DNA of 64,000 bases from Leptasterias polaris (GCA_037783415.1 JAZGTN010000192.1:1798001-1862000), one strand, 5' to 3'; shown: positions 1 through 15,400, counted from the first letter of the stretch. Numbers and translations are program-made. Notes: generated by a model from the sequence alone, not told the origin.

Positions 1-211
1 TTGTAGACTCCCGATATTTGAAATCTACTTCGCAGCAGTAGAATATTAAAGTAGCGAGACAAGATCTCGAAGAATAAACCTGCACAGCAAATTAGATACA
101 ATATACATATGGTGTTACCGCAAGTTGAATATACATTGATACCTCACCATGCAATGCCTCAAAACCCATTTACACAAGAAGCTTTGAAGATTATTTCCTC
201 TTGATTTGCAG
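1..211 (+). other. End of upstream LARP1 intron
   Basis: Noncoding, ending in the TTTGCAG acceptor. Bases about 50-150 resemble 61125-61190 (shared CTACATATATACA and GAATATACATTGA-type words), so part is a dispersed repeat. Confidence 0.6.
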
Positions 212-479
212 ACGCCGCCGTCTCCGAGAGTCAAAGAACCTGTCAAGGCAGAAGCTCCGGCGAAGGAGATCCCCGTTGTGAAGAAAGAGCCCTTGCCTGC
301 AAAGAAAGAAACGGCGCCCCCTCCGCCCAAAGGTCGAGACAAGAAGTCTCCCGCAAGGGAGGTACACGTACGTGCCACCCGGGCTCACAGGGAGGATACC
401 AAGTCCTATGCACCGTCTTCCAAGACGTCCGAGTCTCGCGCTGCAGATAGGAGGGAGAAGGAAAAGGACAAGAAGAAAG
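212..479 (+). CDS. LARP1: LARP1 exon a (first in window)
   Basis: Acceptor TTTGCAG just before 212 and donor GGTAAG at 480. Phase 0 in, one base carried out. It encodes a Lys/Pro/Ala-rich basic stretch ending in an EKDKKK run, matching the low-complexity N-terminal region of LARP1. The next exon completes KKQKWIPL, like KHKWVPL in human. The frame could be read through TTG at 206, but that base lies in the acceptor and is not a start. Confidence 0.85.
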
Positions 480-3400
480 GTAAGATTTGGGTTTGTTTGA
501 TGAGTTATTTAGTAGTTTTTATCGTTATTTAGGGTTGGAACGTTGAACCGTTTAAACAGAAAACTGAAAAAAGAAAAGAAAAAAATCTGTTGAAAATGAA
601 ATCCGTTTCCAAATTTCCCTGTTGAAAATGAAATCCGTTTCCAAATTTCCCTAACGGTTAAAGGAAGTGTACTGTACAGTAAAAAAAAACTACGATAGAC
701 CTTCCCTTTCTTTAAAATGTTAGCCCCAGACACGTCCAGGGAGAATGATTGACATCCCTTTTGTTGATGGGTTGTGACTTATCTTAATCCCCTACAATTT
801 GTAATGCATTATATTAAATCCCCAACAATTTGTATGACATTATTTCCAATTCCCTACAATAAACTTAGATGCACAACCCTAATTACATTTCTGGTAATGA
901 AACCAATGCCTCAACTCGGAGGAATCTCATCTGTGGAAGCGCTTGCTTTGAACCTGAAACACTGTCTGTAAACCCTACTCTAATTGATTGTGGTTCTTCT
1001 ACACACACACTCTATCCTAATTTGTGTAACGTCTCAACCAAGACACAAATCAAGTATGGTAAATTGTCTTGCTTGTCAGTTTGGTATATCTGAAAATGTT
1101 TCTTGTACCCCAAAGTTGTGTTTTGGAACATTGTTCTCAAAATAACATCCTGATATTTGGCACCGGGACTAACAGATCAGTTTTGGAGACCTTTTTGCAT
1201 TGAAGCTCTCTCTGTTCACCAGGACTTGGCCACCCCGTCGGCCATAAGCCACAGCTGATTATCTGCCATTGGATGCTTGCACTTACCTCGGTGCTGAGAA
1301 CAATGGGGAACAATTGTCATTCAAAAGAACAAGGGTCTGGAATCCGGGATTGCACAATAAACCCCAGGAAAGAGGGACTGTTGATTCCAGTGCCTTGTGT
1401 CCCTGTCTGTTCTGGGTCAACGAAGCTCGACACCGATAATGCACGCATGGTGCAACCGCACACGATGAGCCTCCCGAGGGAGTCAACATGTCCACCGCTG
1501 TTTAACTCATCCCACACAGAATGTTCTGGGCATGTTTTTATGTCAACCGCCACACCTGCAGGGACACTTTATATAAAGCACTAACCTCATTGTGGAACAG
1601 CCTGTCCAAACTGAACTGACCAGTGACAGTTCGTTCCAATGGTTCCAGACAAAGGGCTTCATGAATATGCAAATTTAAGAAAATAAATGGTGGTGACTGG
1701 TCACCATATGCTGATTTGTAACTCCTGTGTAAATCACATTCCAAGTTCTATATTTATTCTTCTCCTTTCTGTCTACATCACAGAAATTGATATCCCAATT
1801 TATTGCGTTTCCAGTAACACTTACAGATCCATCATGTCTGTAATTCATTGGCGATAAAGTCATGAGTTAAGTGGTGTGCACGTGTAAGATATTCGCTGCC
1901 ATTCATTCCTGGTTGTCATTATGGGAACAAAACCATATGGCATATAAGCATCAGTGCATACAGTATCTCTACTTATTTTCTGGCCGATAAGAGCTGGTCC
2001 CCAGAAATGTTGAAAATTTAGTGTTTCCTGTTTGGTGAAGCCGGCAGAGTTGTCATTTCGTCGTCGGTGTAATTGCAGGGGGATGTGACTGGAAACAAGA
2101 CAATTATTTATCAAATTGGGAGACATGGAATGATGTAAAAACTGCCCACAACTGGACACAACTGCAACTGAACAACCAGACCATACGTTTGAACACGATG
2201 TGTATTGCGCAATGTGTTAAACAAGTGAACGGGAGTGACCTGGCCATGAGAGGGCGCTGTTGAAGTGAAGATCCTCAGCTCATTTCATATAGAACTCTTT
2301 TTTGCAGGATCATTTTTGTTTTGTCAAACGGGGCGAGGTAAACTAAGTGTGGCGCCCAGAAGAAATAAAAACGTTTGGCAAATAATTTATAAATTGTTCA
2401 AAGCACTGATTGTTAAGGAAGACTTTATGGAAAGAATGGTGTAGAGACCTCGGCCCAAAAGTTTTCAGCTTGGCAACAGTATGGCATCTAAACTTGTGAA
2501 AGTTTTTGCAACTTATGGCTGCCCATACGAAACGATGCCTAAAAATTGTATAATTAAAGAGAAGAAGTTCAGATGGTATTCATTATTCCACAGTCATTTG
2601 TCTGTTAACCCCCTCCTGCCCAACGACTATTTGAAACCATTAAAAATCTAGTCCTCACATTTGACCGTATAGCTTTGTACACACTCTGTAGCGTTACCAT
2701 TGGATCAAGTGGTTTTGGATGGTGAAACATTGGGCTCCACAATCAGAAAGCAATGAGAAACAATGCTGGCACCCTGTCCATTCTTGTATTAACAAAAAGT
2801 CAAAGGTCTGGAATCGGAGATTACGCACACACACAAAAACGACAAAAAAGGATATTAAGAGTGCATGATTTCCAGTACCCTCTATCCCTCTCTGTATGGT
2901 TGAAACAAAGCGTAGCACAGTAGGTGTAGCATGTGCACGCTATACAGTGGAATGTCTGGGTGAACATTCATGTCAGCCGTCTGACTGACAGCAACAAATT
3001 GAGGACACTCCAAAGTTGTTCTGGGAGTTAAAAACTGTCCGTGGTTGGCCAGTCTAAAAAATTTCCCCTGTATATACGTCATCCGACATTAAGTGGTTTT
3101 AAGTTTTGTTCCAAGTGTCAATGGTCTAAAAACACAAGAACCAAGCTATTAGCCAGCGATGTGTCCGGGCGTCTATTTTATTGAAACATGCCCTATTTTA
3201 TTTTTGGACGCCCCGAAAAACTGTCGGACGCCCTTGAAGACGCCCTTGAAGACGCCCTGTTTTTTGTACATAATAAAAAAAATTTCATCCGAATACCTGA
3301 AATTGTAAGCAAAACGAACGCAAATCCAAAAATTTTACTACCTGCCAGCTGCAGTGAAGGTAACTTTATGCAAGATACAACCAATTTATCTTAAATATAC

Positions 3401-6400
3401 TGATCGCCCATTCATTGTTTACCGACAAAGGGATTAAATTTAACATCAGACAGTGCCCCCGAGTGGTGGGAAGGCTTGAACAACCGCAAAGGCTTTAGAA
3501 ACTATAGCGGTGAAACGCCACGCAGTAGACAAGTTTACAAAGTACATGTACATGTACATGTATGTCGATGTAAAAAGCGTTGTGTATGTACATGTACATG
3601 TCGTGTACCTACCAGGGTTGTGTGATAGATCGGCAGCACTCGAGACACACGTGTTGTAGACTTGATTTCAAGTCTGAGATAACGGTTATTTCTCTGCATC
3701 AGCCACACACAAAAAAACCGCAGATTGGCTATCACGCGCTCTAACTCGTAGGTTAAAGACGGAGGTTAATCCACAAGAGGGCGCTATTTCAGGCAATGCA
3801 GGTAGACTAAAAACCACGAGCACAGACTTGGAACCAAGTCTAGGCACGTCATTCCCGCTCTTTTCTGGCTGCCGCAACCTTTCAGTGCATATTAATTTAT
3901 GCAGAACATCGCACTTGCGCAGTATATGAGTCGAAACGTGCTTGTATGTGTGAACCTCCCACCATGAGTATGGGTAATGCAGGTTTAATAAAGAATGCTC
4001 ACTCCTGCATACAGTACTGCTTACATGCTCACCTCACTGTCAAACTATCCCTCGTAGTGGTACACTGTAAATGTACATGATGTACATGTACATTGAAATG
4101 TTAACGATTGTTCCGTTCGTATATAATTCGTGGGCTATGTGTAGAATACCGCAACTCGAAAGTAGTACGGGGTGGTAAATCAATATGAAAAAGTCGTGAC
4201 CCCGCCCAAACTTTAAAAATAATAACACAGCGCGAAATAATTTTTGTTGGAGAAACGGAGGCCACAGAGGCCATGTCCTTTGTTGCCATAGTCTTGGCCT
4301 TGGTGCCCCTTCAAAAAATTTCCCATGGACTTCAAGATTTTCCAATGGAAGTGCCCTTTGCAAAATGTAAATGGCCTTACCCTCTCACAGGTGAAATTCC
4401 AGGCCTGGAAAAAGGTAATTTACTACTATCTTTTTATTATTTTTGGCTTAAAAAGCAAGCGTGACAAAGTATAATATAAAGTGATTTTGGTTGCAAATCG
4501 GTTAATTTATTTAGCCATTTTATCTGCTTAGTATTTCTTGACTGAAAAGCAAACATGACAAGAAATAGATGTTTATTTTTGCATCAGGGATAAAGAATAT
4601 AATTTGTTTTTTTAACCCTTACCCTGATGTGTGTTAAGCACTGAACACTGAACAAAATCCACAGGCAAATAACTTGGTTGGGATTCGAACTCAAGACCTT
4701 TGCATTGCTAGAGCAGGTGTCTTACCACTAGACCACCGAGCTAGCCCGATGGCTAGAGACAATTCAAATCCATGATAATTTTACTCAAGTATTTTCATGA
4801 AAAATTGATTAACAAAGCCACCAACAGTTCCAGGAGTTGCAAATACTGTTCCAGTTTTGTTTGGTTTAAAACCATCACCCTGGCTAGTCCCTATTGACAA
4901 CTGTTATTTGAGCAAAGTATATTTGTAGCTTGACCATCTGGCAGTTCACAACAGCTTGGCATGTCAGTGTCACATACTCGCCACTTATATGAACCCGGTT
5001 TTTCGAACGGAGTAATTGGCACCTTCTGAAAGTGAACATGTATAGACCATTACTGTGCTGCGACCATCTTGGTCAAGTTCCCTGTATCCAGTAACAGTAA
5101 TGGATGCTAATATTCATTGTACCCAAAGGAACCAGACTATTTTTACATTGAGTTGGATGGGAGAAAATCAAGATGGCCGCCGCATGATGAAGGTCTATTA
5201 TGGAGCATAGTCTAATGGTCCAATTGTTAAAACTTCATGGAACAAATAATTTTGTGTACAAAAATATAGTTTCCCATGCAAAATCACATTTTAAAGGAAC
5301 TCATGAAAAAAGTCCCACCTGTGTTGCACTGCCCCTTTAATAATGAGTTAGCTTTGCATAATTTAGTCACAGGTGCTGAAGTCGTCCACCACGTGTGCTC
5401 TGTGCACTGTACACGTAATCAGTACACTTTGCACTGAGCCATAAACATGTAATTGGACGCCCACTGCACATGTACTTGGAAGAGGCTGGTGGTTCTAGAC
5501 ACATATTGTCACACGAGGGGCCTTGTATTATACTGTACACAACTCGCACAAAATTGCAATCTACATTAGATTGTGTGTTGTTTTCTCTTGGGAAATACGT
5601 GCAAATTTAATAACTTCCCGATGATTTTAAAATGCTGGTTGTAGCGGCTCTTGATTTCCACTAATTCAGATGTTGTTTTTACTCCAAAATTAGCTGGTTT
5701 TAATTTGAGATAAACGTCTACAAGTGTGTGCCTACAGGTGGTCCAGGTTTTCAGGAATCTGAAAAAGTCTTGTGTCCGAGTCTGATTCTTTGTCAGGCTG
5801 GCTGATAGTCGGAAATAGAAAAAAGTTATGGAAAATAATCATGTGATTATTGTGTTTTACGCGATTTGAACTCCTGTGAGGAGATTCAGCAATTTGTTTT
5901 AACGCTTTGAGAATGGTCGTCGGGGATCGTAGTGATGCCAAAGAGAAATGCTACTGGTTGACTTCTGCCGACGTGTAAAAAGGGAACGCTACTCTTCCAG
6001 ATGGATACAGTGTATTATGAGGTAACTCGTCCACTGAGCATCGTCTTCGACATTTAGAGAATTACCATCGTCGTGGTCTGACAATCTGGCAGACTGTTCC
6101 CCAGCGAGAGAGCCGGTTACTGGACATGGGGTGATTCATCATAGTGGAAGTTAACCATGAGCTACATGTACGTAGGCGTAAGCAATCTGGCATGAAACTC
6201 AGCCACCACATGCTTTTCGTTGAGGTGTTTCGCCTTCCACATTGATTTGACCAAAACATGTCGTCAGCGGATCGTTTGAGAGGGACACCGTTTATTGCTG
6301 CTTCGTGATGACAGAGAACATCCTCAAAGGGAATTCTTTTGTAAATTTTGTGAGAGATTTTGCAGTGTGGATGAATCTAAGGTGTACTTTGGTATTAACG

Positions 6401-9400
6401 TCTTTGTGATTATGGCGGAACTGCAGACTATACAGTCTAAAGTGAAGACTAAGGGAGTGGTGGGTGAGTTGGAATCAACCACTTCAGACTCTTTGACAAC
6501 TGCATGTTTTGTTACATAAAAAAATATATATATTTAGTCATTTTTATGTGTGAGATAAGAACTTTTGTCTGCCATATTTGTGGTAAAACCCTCCAAAAAA
6601 ATTATGCAAATTTCACATGCATTTAGCAGCTAATTGTAAAGGCACTGCTTTAACAAGCAGGGAACCAGTTGCACAAAAGGCCACAACCTTGTAATATGGC
6701 TGGTACCCTGTACCCTCCAAACAAAATGCTAAGTTTTGGAATGATAAACAAACTATGCCAGACTGGAATCTGTTATTGTGTGTGTGGTGAATGCATCCAA
6801 ACAGACCACTGTCAACCCTCTTACTGTCTGACCATTGAGTATCATCCCTGTTTTTATATCAGTTATTTCAGCCAGAAATATGATATTTTGTAAAAGTATC
6901 TTACTTAGTTAACCCTTGTACTGTCTGACCATTCTATGTTGTCCACTGCAGGGAACGATTTCATCCAGCAATTTTGCATAGCAAGATATTTCGACTGAAC
7001 TTGTTTTGTGCACACTGAATGCTAATATTGAGTAGCAACTCCTGATTTTTGAGCAGCAACTCATGCATTTTGTGTACATGTAGCAATTTGCTCTGCTATA
7101 CAAGGGAAATCGTTCACTGCACTGTGGTTTTGAGAGATGGATAACTACACCAGCCTAAATTATGAAAACCATGTGGTGAATGCATAATAGATAAACATGT
7201 TCACATTGTGCTACCACACTCAACCCCTGTCGATCTGTTGTTCAACTCTCTGGTCACTGGGAAATATTATCAAGATACAGAGTGACAAGCAGCCCTCTTG
7301 GCTCAATGTAGACCAATGAGGAATGTTGTCAAGATCGCAATGGATTTTACACAATAATTGTTCACCTTTTTCCAATTTTCATTCAGTATTTTTTTATTGT
7401 GATATATTGTTTCACTTCGGGGAGGGGTGGATGGGTCACAGTTAGAGGACATCGTACCATGAAGTACAAACACAATATTTTCTATAGTTTGGTCATTAAA
7501 CACTGTGTACAAGAATGTCAGCACTACTGGTTGAGAATTATTGAGCTGCCATTCAGGTGTGCCCACGTGCACGTGCACGGGGCCATGGCTGTGTGTATTG
7601 TGTGTTGTACCAGCCTGTACAATATGGTAGAGTTGGTGATAAGCCATGCATGTGTTGAGTGACAGGGTAACAACTCTATATGGATTAGTGGAGTCAGAAT
7701 TTATAAATAGAGCACTATTGCCAACATATGACACCTATAGAGAGAGAAAAGAAAAGATCAAAATTTTGTGCATTTAGCTTTTGTGCGTTCCACACTTTAT
7801 GGCATGGTTGACTGCACATAAAGCACATAAATGTTTATAAACATGAGAAAATTGAATTAGATGTTGGAAACTGCTTGCCAACCAAAAGGACCTATGGTGT
7901 AAATGCAAACAAACTAGTTAATGGCCTGAAGTTTAGATACTAGTAGATTCAGTCTCCTGGGCTAAGCCTTCACTAATAAACACAATGAACATTAGATTTA
8001 TTTGCCTACAATTATGAACAAAGTCTTTTGACAACAAAATTTGTCAGCATGACAGAACAATTTTTGTATGTTCAGCCACAGACTTTGCCTGAATGTTTGT
8101 TTGCAAGTCTGCTGTTAAAGGGAAAGTACATGATTGTCTTTTTTTAAAGGATAAATTAACTAGTGTTGTCTACAATCCCGGCCAAAGTGCTTGAGCAATC
8201 TTAATGTTACAGAGCTGCCAACTCTCAAAATTTTCTGACAACCAATTTTGTAAATCCCCCTGATTATGAAAACTTGATGTTGAATGTTGTTTTAAATATC
8301 TCCCTGATTGTCGTACAAAATATCTCCCTTATTGCAAGATGCAAATATTTCTCTCCCCCGTCCCCTGCTCCCTTGCACTTTAGATTTATTTGTTTAGGAT
8401 TCTTGTCCCATTTTAAGATTGGGTTATACTTATTAGGCTTTTCAGTCACAGTAGTTTTGCTCACTTTGATTAATTCTGGCCATTTTAGAATGAGTTTGTC
8501 TTGTCGTCTGATTCCAATAGTTTTTGTTTTGCTTTCTGTAAACGTTCCGTTACATCATTAGTAACAGAAGACATGGAAGAGGAACAAATATCACATTCGT
8601 ATTTTGTTGCATGTGAGTTGAAACTATGGGGGAATAATCAATAATGATGAGTATTTATGATACTTGTAATAGTTACAAGAACAACTCCACCCGGAGTGCA
8701 GACCGGGCAATGAGAGGCTACATTGATGGGGGCCGGGGGTTCTATGGAGTTATGATCAGTAGATTTTAACATACACACCATATAAACAACTTTGAAATTT
8801 CCATCGTAGTTTGGTGTTGACTCTGTTGTGAAAACAATGAAAAAATGGTTTATCTTTTGTCAGGGATGTGTACGTGTTTATATCAAGCTTATTTGGATTG
8901 CGAGTAATTGAGAATCAGGCATGTGGTTTCTCATTGTTTTTTTTCCCCCCCTTCTAATTATTTAACAATCTAGTACCTGTAACCCAACCCTCCCAAATCA
9001 TTCTTTATTTTCTTTGCCAACATGAAGGATTTAGAAGGACTGAGGGCTGTAGGCCCCCAACACAATTGTGTTTGACTGGGTCAGGCATTCCTCTAGTCCA
9101 AACATGTTGATGTGAAGTGACCCTGAGCGCCACAGCAGACCAAGGCTGTATACTCCCCAGGGAGCTGAGAAAGATTAAAGGAATGTTATTGGCCCAATGA
9201 CCAGGGCACTAATGTAAAGAGCATTGAGACGTTATTGTAAAATGCGCTATAAGAACTAGTTATTATTATGATTATTATCTCGCTAGAGTGATTCACTAGG
9301 ACCCTTCCTCACTCAAACAGAATCCAACACCCAAATGGTTGGATTCTGATTAAGGTGGTTTTCCTGATCCCCTGTATAGCATAATCAGTGCAGTCCTCAG

Positions 9401-12400
9401 TCCAACGCCATACAGTAACTCAACACTCACACTGTTGGACTCTGATTATGGTGGTGTGCCTGATCCCATGTAAAGCATAATCAGTTTACTAGTGCAGTCC
9501 TCAGTCTACCAGAATCAAACAAAACATGCAGTTGGATTTTGATGGGTTTAGTTGAAGACATTCAGGAGGAAGTGTAGCATTTAAAGTAAAGTTTGAAAGT
9601 AATTTTTGCTCTATTTCAGACAAGAAGCAGAAGTGGATTCCTCTACCATTGGACCCCCCTGAGCCCAGAGGAAAGGGGCGGGATAGAGACCCGCGCCACG
9701 TACCAGCCCGTAACAACCGAGACAAGGAGAGCAACAGTCGAGATGTTGCCCCACCCCCGCATCATCGGGAGCGACGGGAGACCAGAGAGAAACGGGAACC
9801 CAAGGAAGCATCAGAGACGGCTCGGGTACCAACCAAGGAGGGAACCAGCAAGGGTAAGCTAGCCAATGACGAGCTCTCAATCACTGGAATGTTGGGTTTT
9901 TACAATTGAGTTTAAGATTGAAATACTCATTTTCCAATAGATAGAGACCTCATTAAATTGAGAGGGGGTAGTTGCTAACCTCGCTTTAAAATGGTGTAAA
10001 TGCAATTTTATTTGAAAAGTGAAGTCGTCAAACATCAAAAACAAGTGGATCTGTATATTGCAAAGAGGAATATTTTGTGCCAGTCCAAAGTTCAAATTCA
10101 GTGTTGTTTTGATTGAATATCATCAAAATTCAGGAATGAGCTAAAACAAATCTTCATGAAAACGTGCAGACCATATATTTGAAGTGTGAGTGAAAACCAA
10201 GAATGTTTTTGTATTTTGAGAAAAATTAAACTTGAAAGGTATCAAACACAGGGGCGTTATACCCCGTTTTTTTTAAACGTAAGGTTAGAGAGTTTGAATT
10301 TTGTTTTCATCATCATAAGCATTCTATTTGGAAATGAGTGGAGCAGAAAACTGAATTATACTTTGGAGGCCTTCTTTAAGGTTACCCTTAACCAATAACA
10401 CAAAGGAAACTTTGGAATTTAAAATAGAAAATTTACTATGGTAATCAACACAGCATTAAGCGTCACATGTTTCTTCAATCATTCCCTCCAGGCACCCCAC
10501 CAGGATCTTGGCGTGAGGAGAGAAGTCGCAGTCCCAGCACCTCCAGCACCGACAGTCGCAGTTGGTCCCGGGGTGCGTATCGCGGCAGAGGGCGGGGTAG
10601 AGGGCGGGGTAGAGGACGTGGGCGTGGTGGTTACTTCCGCACGGAGCACCAGTGGACCAACAACACAGTGGAAACTGGTAAGGAAGAGGCATGGCGTGTT
10701 TTGAAAAACCAGAACGAGACCAGTTGCAACATTTGAATTGGAATTGTCTAGTCTCAAGGACTGGCAAAGTCCAGTAATTTAAGCATTGGGACAGTTATAC
10801 CTTACAACCAAACAAGTCTGTCAGTCTTGTTGATCCCCCCCCACCCCCTCCCAAGTTCTTGTATAAACACATACTTCTTAATGGTGTGCACAACATTGGT
10901 AAGATTGAAAATATAAGAAAGACCCCCAATATTAGGGCTTGTGCTAATCCGGAGGTCATTGGTTCAAATCCCGCTCTGGTCAACTTTTCTTTGTTCAACC
11001 ACAAATTATTGAAAATATAATTGTTCACAGATTTGCACATGACTTACAGGGTATATATGGATTGCCAAGGTGGAATATTTCGCTCGAAATATTTTTGCTT
11101 GAAATGCTATAAGCTTTGAAAAATGAGTAAAACAATTGGTTTGAAGTCCAAAACTCAATATTTTGAAAATATGTTTTTTGGGTGACTGATGACCGATTGA
11201 GCTTAACATTTTACAAGTTTGTTACTTCATGCATATGTTGGGTCATATAAAGTGTGGGTACTGGTCTTTGACAATTACCAATGTTGTTGACGTGCTTAAA
11301 GAGTGCCTATTTGACAGACATGGCACAATATCATTATCTTTGTTAACAATAAATTGAACGGGTTGTCAAGTTATAATCCCCTTCCAAAAGGAAAGTCGTG
11401 AAAGAAAGAAGGTATTTTTAATGAAAGGAAACTTTGGTGCAACAAGCCCTGTTATCTAATGGAAATTTGAAGTCTGGTTCATTTTGGACATGCTTATGAA
11501 TATAGCTGATGGACAAACATTGTAAACTGTGTAATTTTCTGAATGCTTGTGTTGTATTTGCAGTACCCGATGTGCCGCTTGTACCCCAGTACTTTGAGCC
11601 AGGGGAGTTTGACACGCCCTTTATGACCTTTCCGCCATACCTGTATGATGGAGCTGTATACCCTGGACCTTTGCCCCTCGAGCCTGACCAGACCACGTTA
11701 AGAGACTACGTCAAGAAACAAATGTAAGTAACCAGCATTCTCCCTTAACAGTGGTCCGCTGGCCAAATGCCAGTCAACACACCCAAGGACCAGTCAGAAT
11801 TCTCCCCAAGTGGTCCAGCTGACTATTTTAGTGTTGAAGAGCATCCCTATTTCTTTTGAAATATTGACCAGTGAAAAAGCTGCAGAACTAGTGAAATGAT
11901 AAGCTAACTGGTCCTACTGGCTAGTCGCTATAAAAGTTAAGGGGCAAACCCTGGTAACTTCTTAGTCAACATGCTCATTGCAACAGGACGGAAACATTAT
12001 TGTCGTTTTGAGGTTAAACAATTATAATACTTCATTGATTTGGGGATTTCAAGCAAATTCATTTCCATCCTCTAATTGACAAAGAATGCAACGACGGCGG
12101 TTTGCATTTTTAAAAACTTTACTCTTTGAGAAGCACTACAGCTGTTGATTAATATTAGCTTTTTTGAGAAATAGTTTCCTTCGAGGTAATATGGTTTGGA
12201 AATGAGTTTGCACCCCCCAAAATTTGAATCTCAGAAACGATTCAATGAGGCTCACATCACAATTGAAGAGTTAGCAAAGAGTGTTCATTTTAAACTAGTT
12301 ATTTGTAGAATTTATTTCCTTTAACTTAGCAGTTAGAAAAATGTACTTGGCTGAACAACCGGCAATACCTTTTTTGTCTGGGAGACCATTAGAAAAATTA

Positions 12401-15400
12401 CTTTGTCTCTTTCAGACAAAATACTTAAGTCTGCGTTACTTTTGCAAACAGTATCACACATGTTTTTTTTAAAAAGAATTATACATCGGACAAGAGCATA
12501 CAAAATACACAATTCCAAGTCTACCATGCATCATAGACAAATAGTTTTAATTTAAATTCTAACTGAGCATCTATTTTTAAAACGAACAGTACAACATTTT
12601 CTTACATCTTCTGTTTATTTGATATCACACCTTGTCCACAGTCTAGCACTAGCACTATTTCTTGAAGCCACCAGGGACTATGCTTGCCTGTCCAATCTAT
12701 GCCAAGTGCCCACGCATAGCCGATTTTGCAAAGGAAAAAACAATTTTGTTTTTTTGTCCAACATGGAAAGTTGTCAACTTGGGACGTGACCTTTACTTTG
12801 ACCTTTTTGGTTGAGCAGAAGTTGTGGCAAACTTGGGGGCCTTCATTGAGTGTTGTGGCTTAAGTTGCTGTGAACTACAGACCACGTAATCTTTGGTTAC
12901 AAAAAGAGTGACCGTGTACACTCCCAGAGAGGCCTTTTTGGCAGGCAAGATTCTTCACTTTTCGTATGGGAAATTTGTGTCATAATTTCCACATAAGTCC
13001 ATGAGTTATAACAAATAACAACTGAACAAGTTTTGAGATAATAATCATGATATTAATAATAACACGCCTGGAATTTCATTGAGTGATGTACAAATTGTGT
13101 TTGCAGGAAGTCCAGGCTCTGTGGCTCTTTTGTAAACATGTGATTTCACAGGTTATGTGGTCTGTAATGGTTTAATGAATGATTTTGACAATGATTTTTG
13201 TTTTCTCTTTTTACAGTGAATATTACTTCAGCTTGGAGAACTTAGTGAAAGATCTCTTCCTGCGACGAAAGGTAACAAGTCGAATTCCAGACACAATGGA
13301 TTTATTTATTTTTACCAAAAGGTATTATACAGGATTGATAGAGCTGACAAAATAGTTGCAGACATTTATTGTTTTGTGTTATCAACCATACACATGGAAT
13401 AACAAACCTTTGAAAATTTGGGCTTAATTCGTTGTGTGAGTCAGGAGAAAATAGCCAAAATCTATACACAATTTTCAGCTTGTAAACACATTGTCCTTAA
13501 TTTTGGTTGAAACAACTGAAATCAGCTGTCGTACACATGTTTACAGGCAGTGAACTACTTAGAGGCTATAAAGTTCATATCTTCTGTTGCCCTGATCTTG
13601 TGCTTCGTGCCCCAATCTCGACACATTCGTTCTGACTCTGGCCAGAACAATGTAAATTATTAAGCATTACAAGGCTCAAATTTGGTGGGGGGGGGGGGGG
13701 GGAATGATTTCACAAGACTTCGGGGCTTGTAGCTCAACATTTTTACTGGACCATAATTTATTTTTACAAGACCAAAATCAGAAAGAGTTGAACATCACTA
13801 AGAGAAAATCTATTTCATTTGTGTTATCTACAGTATAAGTGTACTTCGATACTCAACTTGTTTGTGTAAAAATGTCTGAAAAATATATATATCAAACAGA
13901 AATTTGGTTTTGTTTTACATACTTTAATAGGAAACGTTGGAATTGAGATAGCTGATATTTGCTATATTCAGAGTGCCCCCCTCCCTATTTGTGGCCAATG
14001 ATTATTTCCTTTGCTGTTCACATTCTGTATTGGTAAGCACTACTTGTGCCCGCCATGTAGATATACACTGTTAAATGAGGCCATAAAAACGCTTTAAAAG
14101 GGATTAGTTGCAAGACGTATAACAAGGGGTTAGTTGCACTAGTCTTTACAAGACCAAAATCAGAAAGAGTTGAACATCACTAAGAGAAAATCTATTTCAT
14201 TTGTGTTATCTACAGTATAAGTGTACTTTGAAAGATATTTATCAGATTCATAGTCAAAGAGTTTTTCACAAAGAAATTACACAATGAGGTATTTTATTCA
14301 ATTGAGAAACACAAGACCACTAGACTTTTCCGGCTGTGAGTTAACTGGCCCAACGCTAAAATCTCAGGGCTGCGTTCCAGTGTGAATTTCGGGCCCTGAT
14401 GTATTTTGTTGTTTTGAGTTAAAAACCTCCTACTATCGGCGTGTTTCCTGAGGCAACCAACCCATACCTCACTATGCCACAACAGTGGCATAGTGAGGCA
14501 CCCATCACATGCTTCTGTAATTGACCAATGGAAAGCATGCTCTCATGATGAAAGCAATCCCCTCTGTAATTGACAAATGGGAAGCATGCTCTCATGACGA
14601 AAGCAATCCCTTATGTAATTGACCAATGGGAAGCATGCTCTCATGATGAAAGCAATCCCTTCTGTAATTGACCAATGGGAAGCATGCTCTCATGACGAAA
14701 GCAATCCCTTCTGTAATTGACCAATGGGAAGCATGCTCTCATGTTTGTTTTTTATCCAATCACTGTTTAGATGGATGCGGAGGGATACCTGCCTGTGAGT
14801 TTGATTGCCAGCTTCCATCGGGTGCAGAAGCTGACTAGTGACAACATCATTATCATTGAGGTAAAAACCAGGGGCCAATTTCGTAAAGCCTGTAAGCACA
14901 AGAACTTGCTAAGCACAGAAAAACTTTGCTTAGCAGGAACAGGTTACCTGCCAACATTACATAAAGTTAGCATTGTTGCAACTGGTGCCCCACTCATTTT
15001 TCGCTAAGCAAATAAATTTTCCAAGCAGTATTTTCTGCTAAACAGCTTTATGAAATCGGGCCTAGCTGTAGTTACATGTAGTAATAGCGACCCTTTATTG
15101 AGATGCTGCAATCTTAAAACAAGTTTTTAAACCTTTGGAGATCATTCCTTGCCGTATAAACATCTCCATACACTCAGACATGGTTTTATTTTTGATTTTT
15201 TGTTCTTGTAAAAGTGTCTGAAAAAAATATATATCAAACATAATTATTAGTAACTTACTTATTATTTTTTAATAATACTTTAATGGGAAACATTGCCATT
15301 GATTCACAGATGTAGGGATTTTCTATTTTTGGCCGATGATTATTTCCTTTGCTGTTCACATTCTGTATTGGTAGGCACTACTTGTGCCCGCCATGTAGAT

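Larger units (their letters stand above)
480..9619 (+). other. LARP1 intron, 9.1 kb
   Basis: No exon or long coding frame was found. It is mostly AT-rich unique-looking DNA with the dispersed repeats listed separately: fragments at 1330-1560, 2790-3050, 4655-4745, 5042-5218, 6675-7180, 8211-8352 and 9115-9278. Remaining short open frames have no recognisable protein. Confidence 0.75.
13272..14770 (+). other. LARP1 intron e-f
   Basis: Contains a 16-base G tract (13687-13702) and a 78-bp block repeated at 13769-13846 and 14151-14227. Block R2 (CTATTTGTGGCCAATGATTA ... GTTAGTTGCACTA, 13980-14147) recurs at 15325-15480. A 49-bp minisatellite ends near the acceptor. Confidence 0.7.

Noticed and set aside
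4655..4748. Possible tRNA gene on the minus strand
   Set aside because: Arms do not fold into a full cloverleaf by eye; better explained as a SINE head.
7303..7734. 143-codon frame on the minus strand in a LARP1 intron
   Set aside because: No recognisable domain, low-complexity start, no splice context; it lies in repeat-rich intron DNA.
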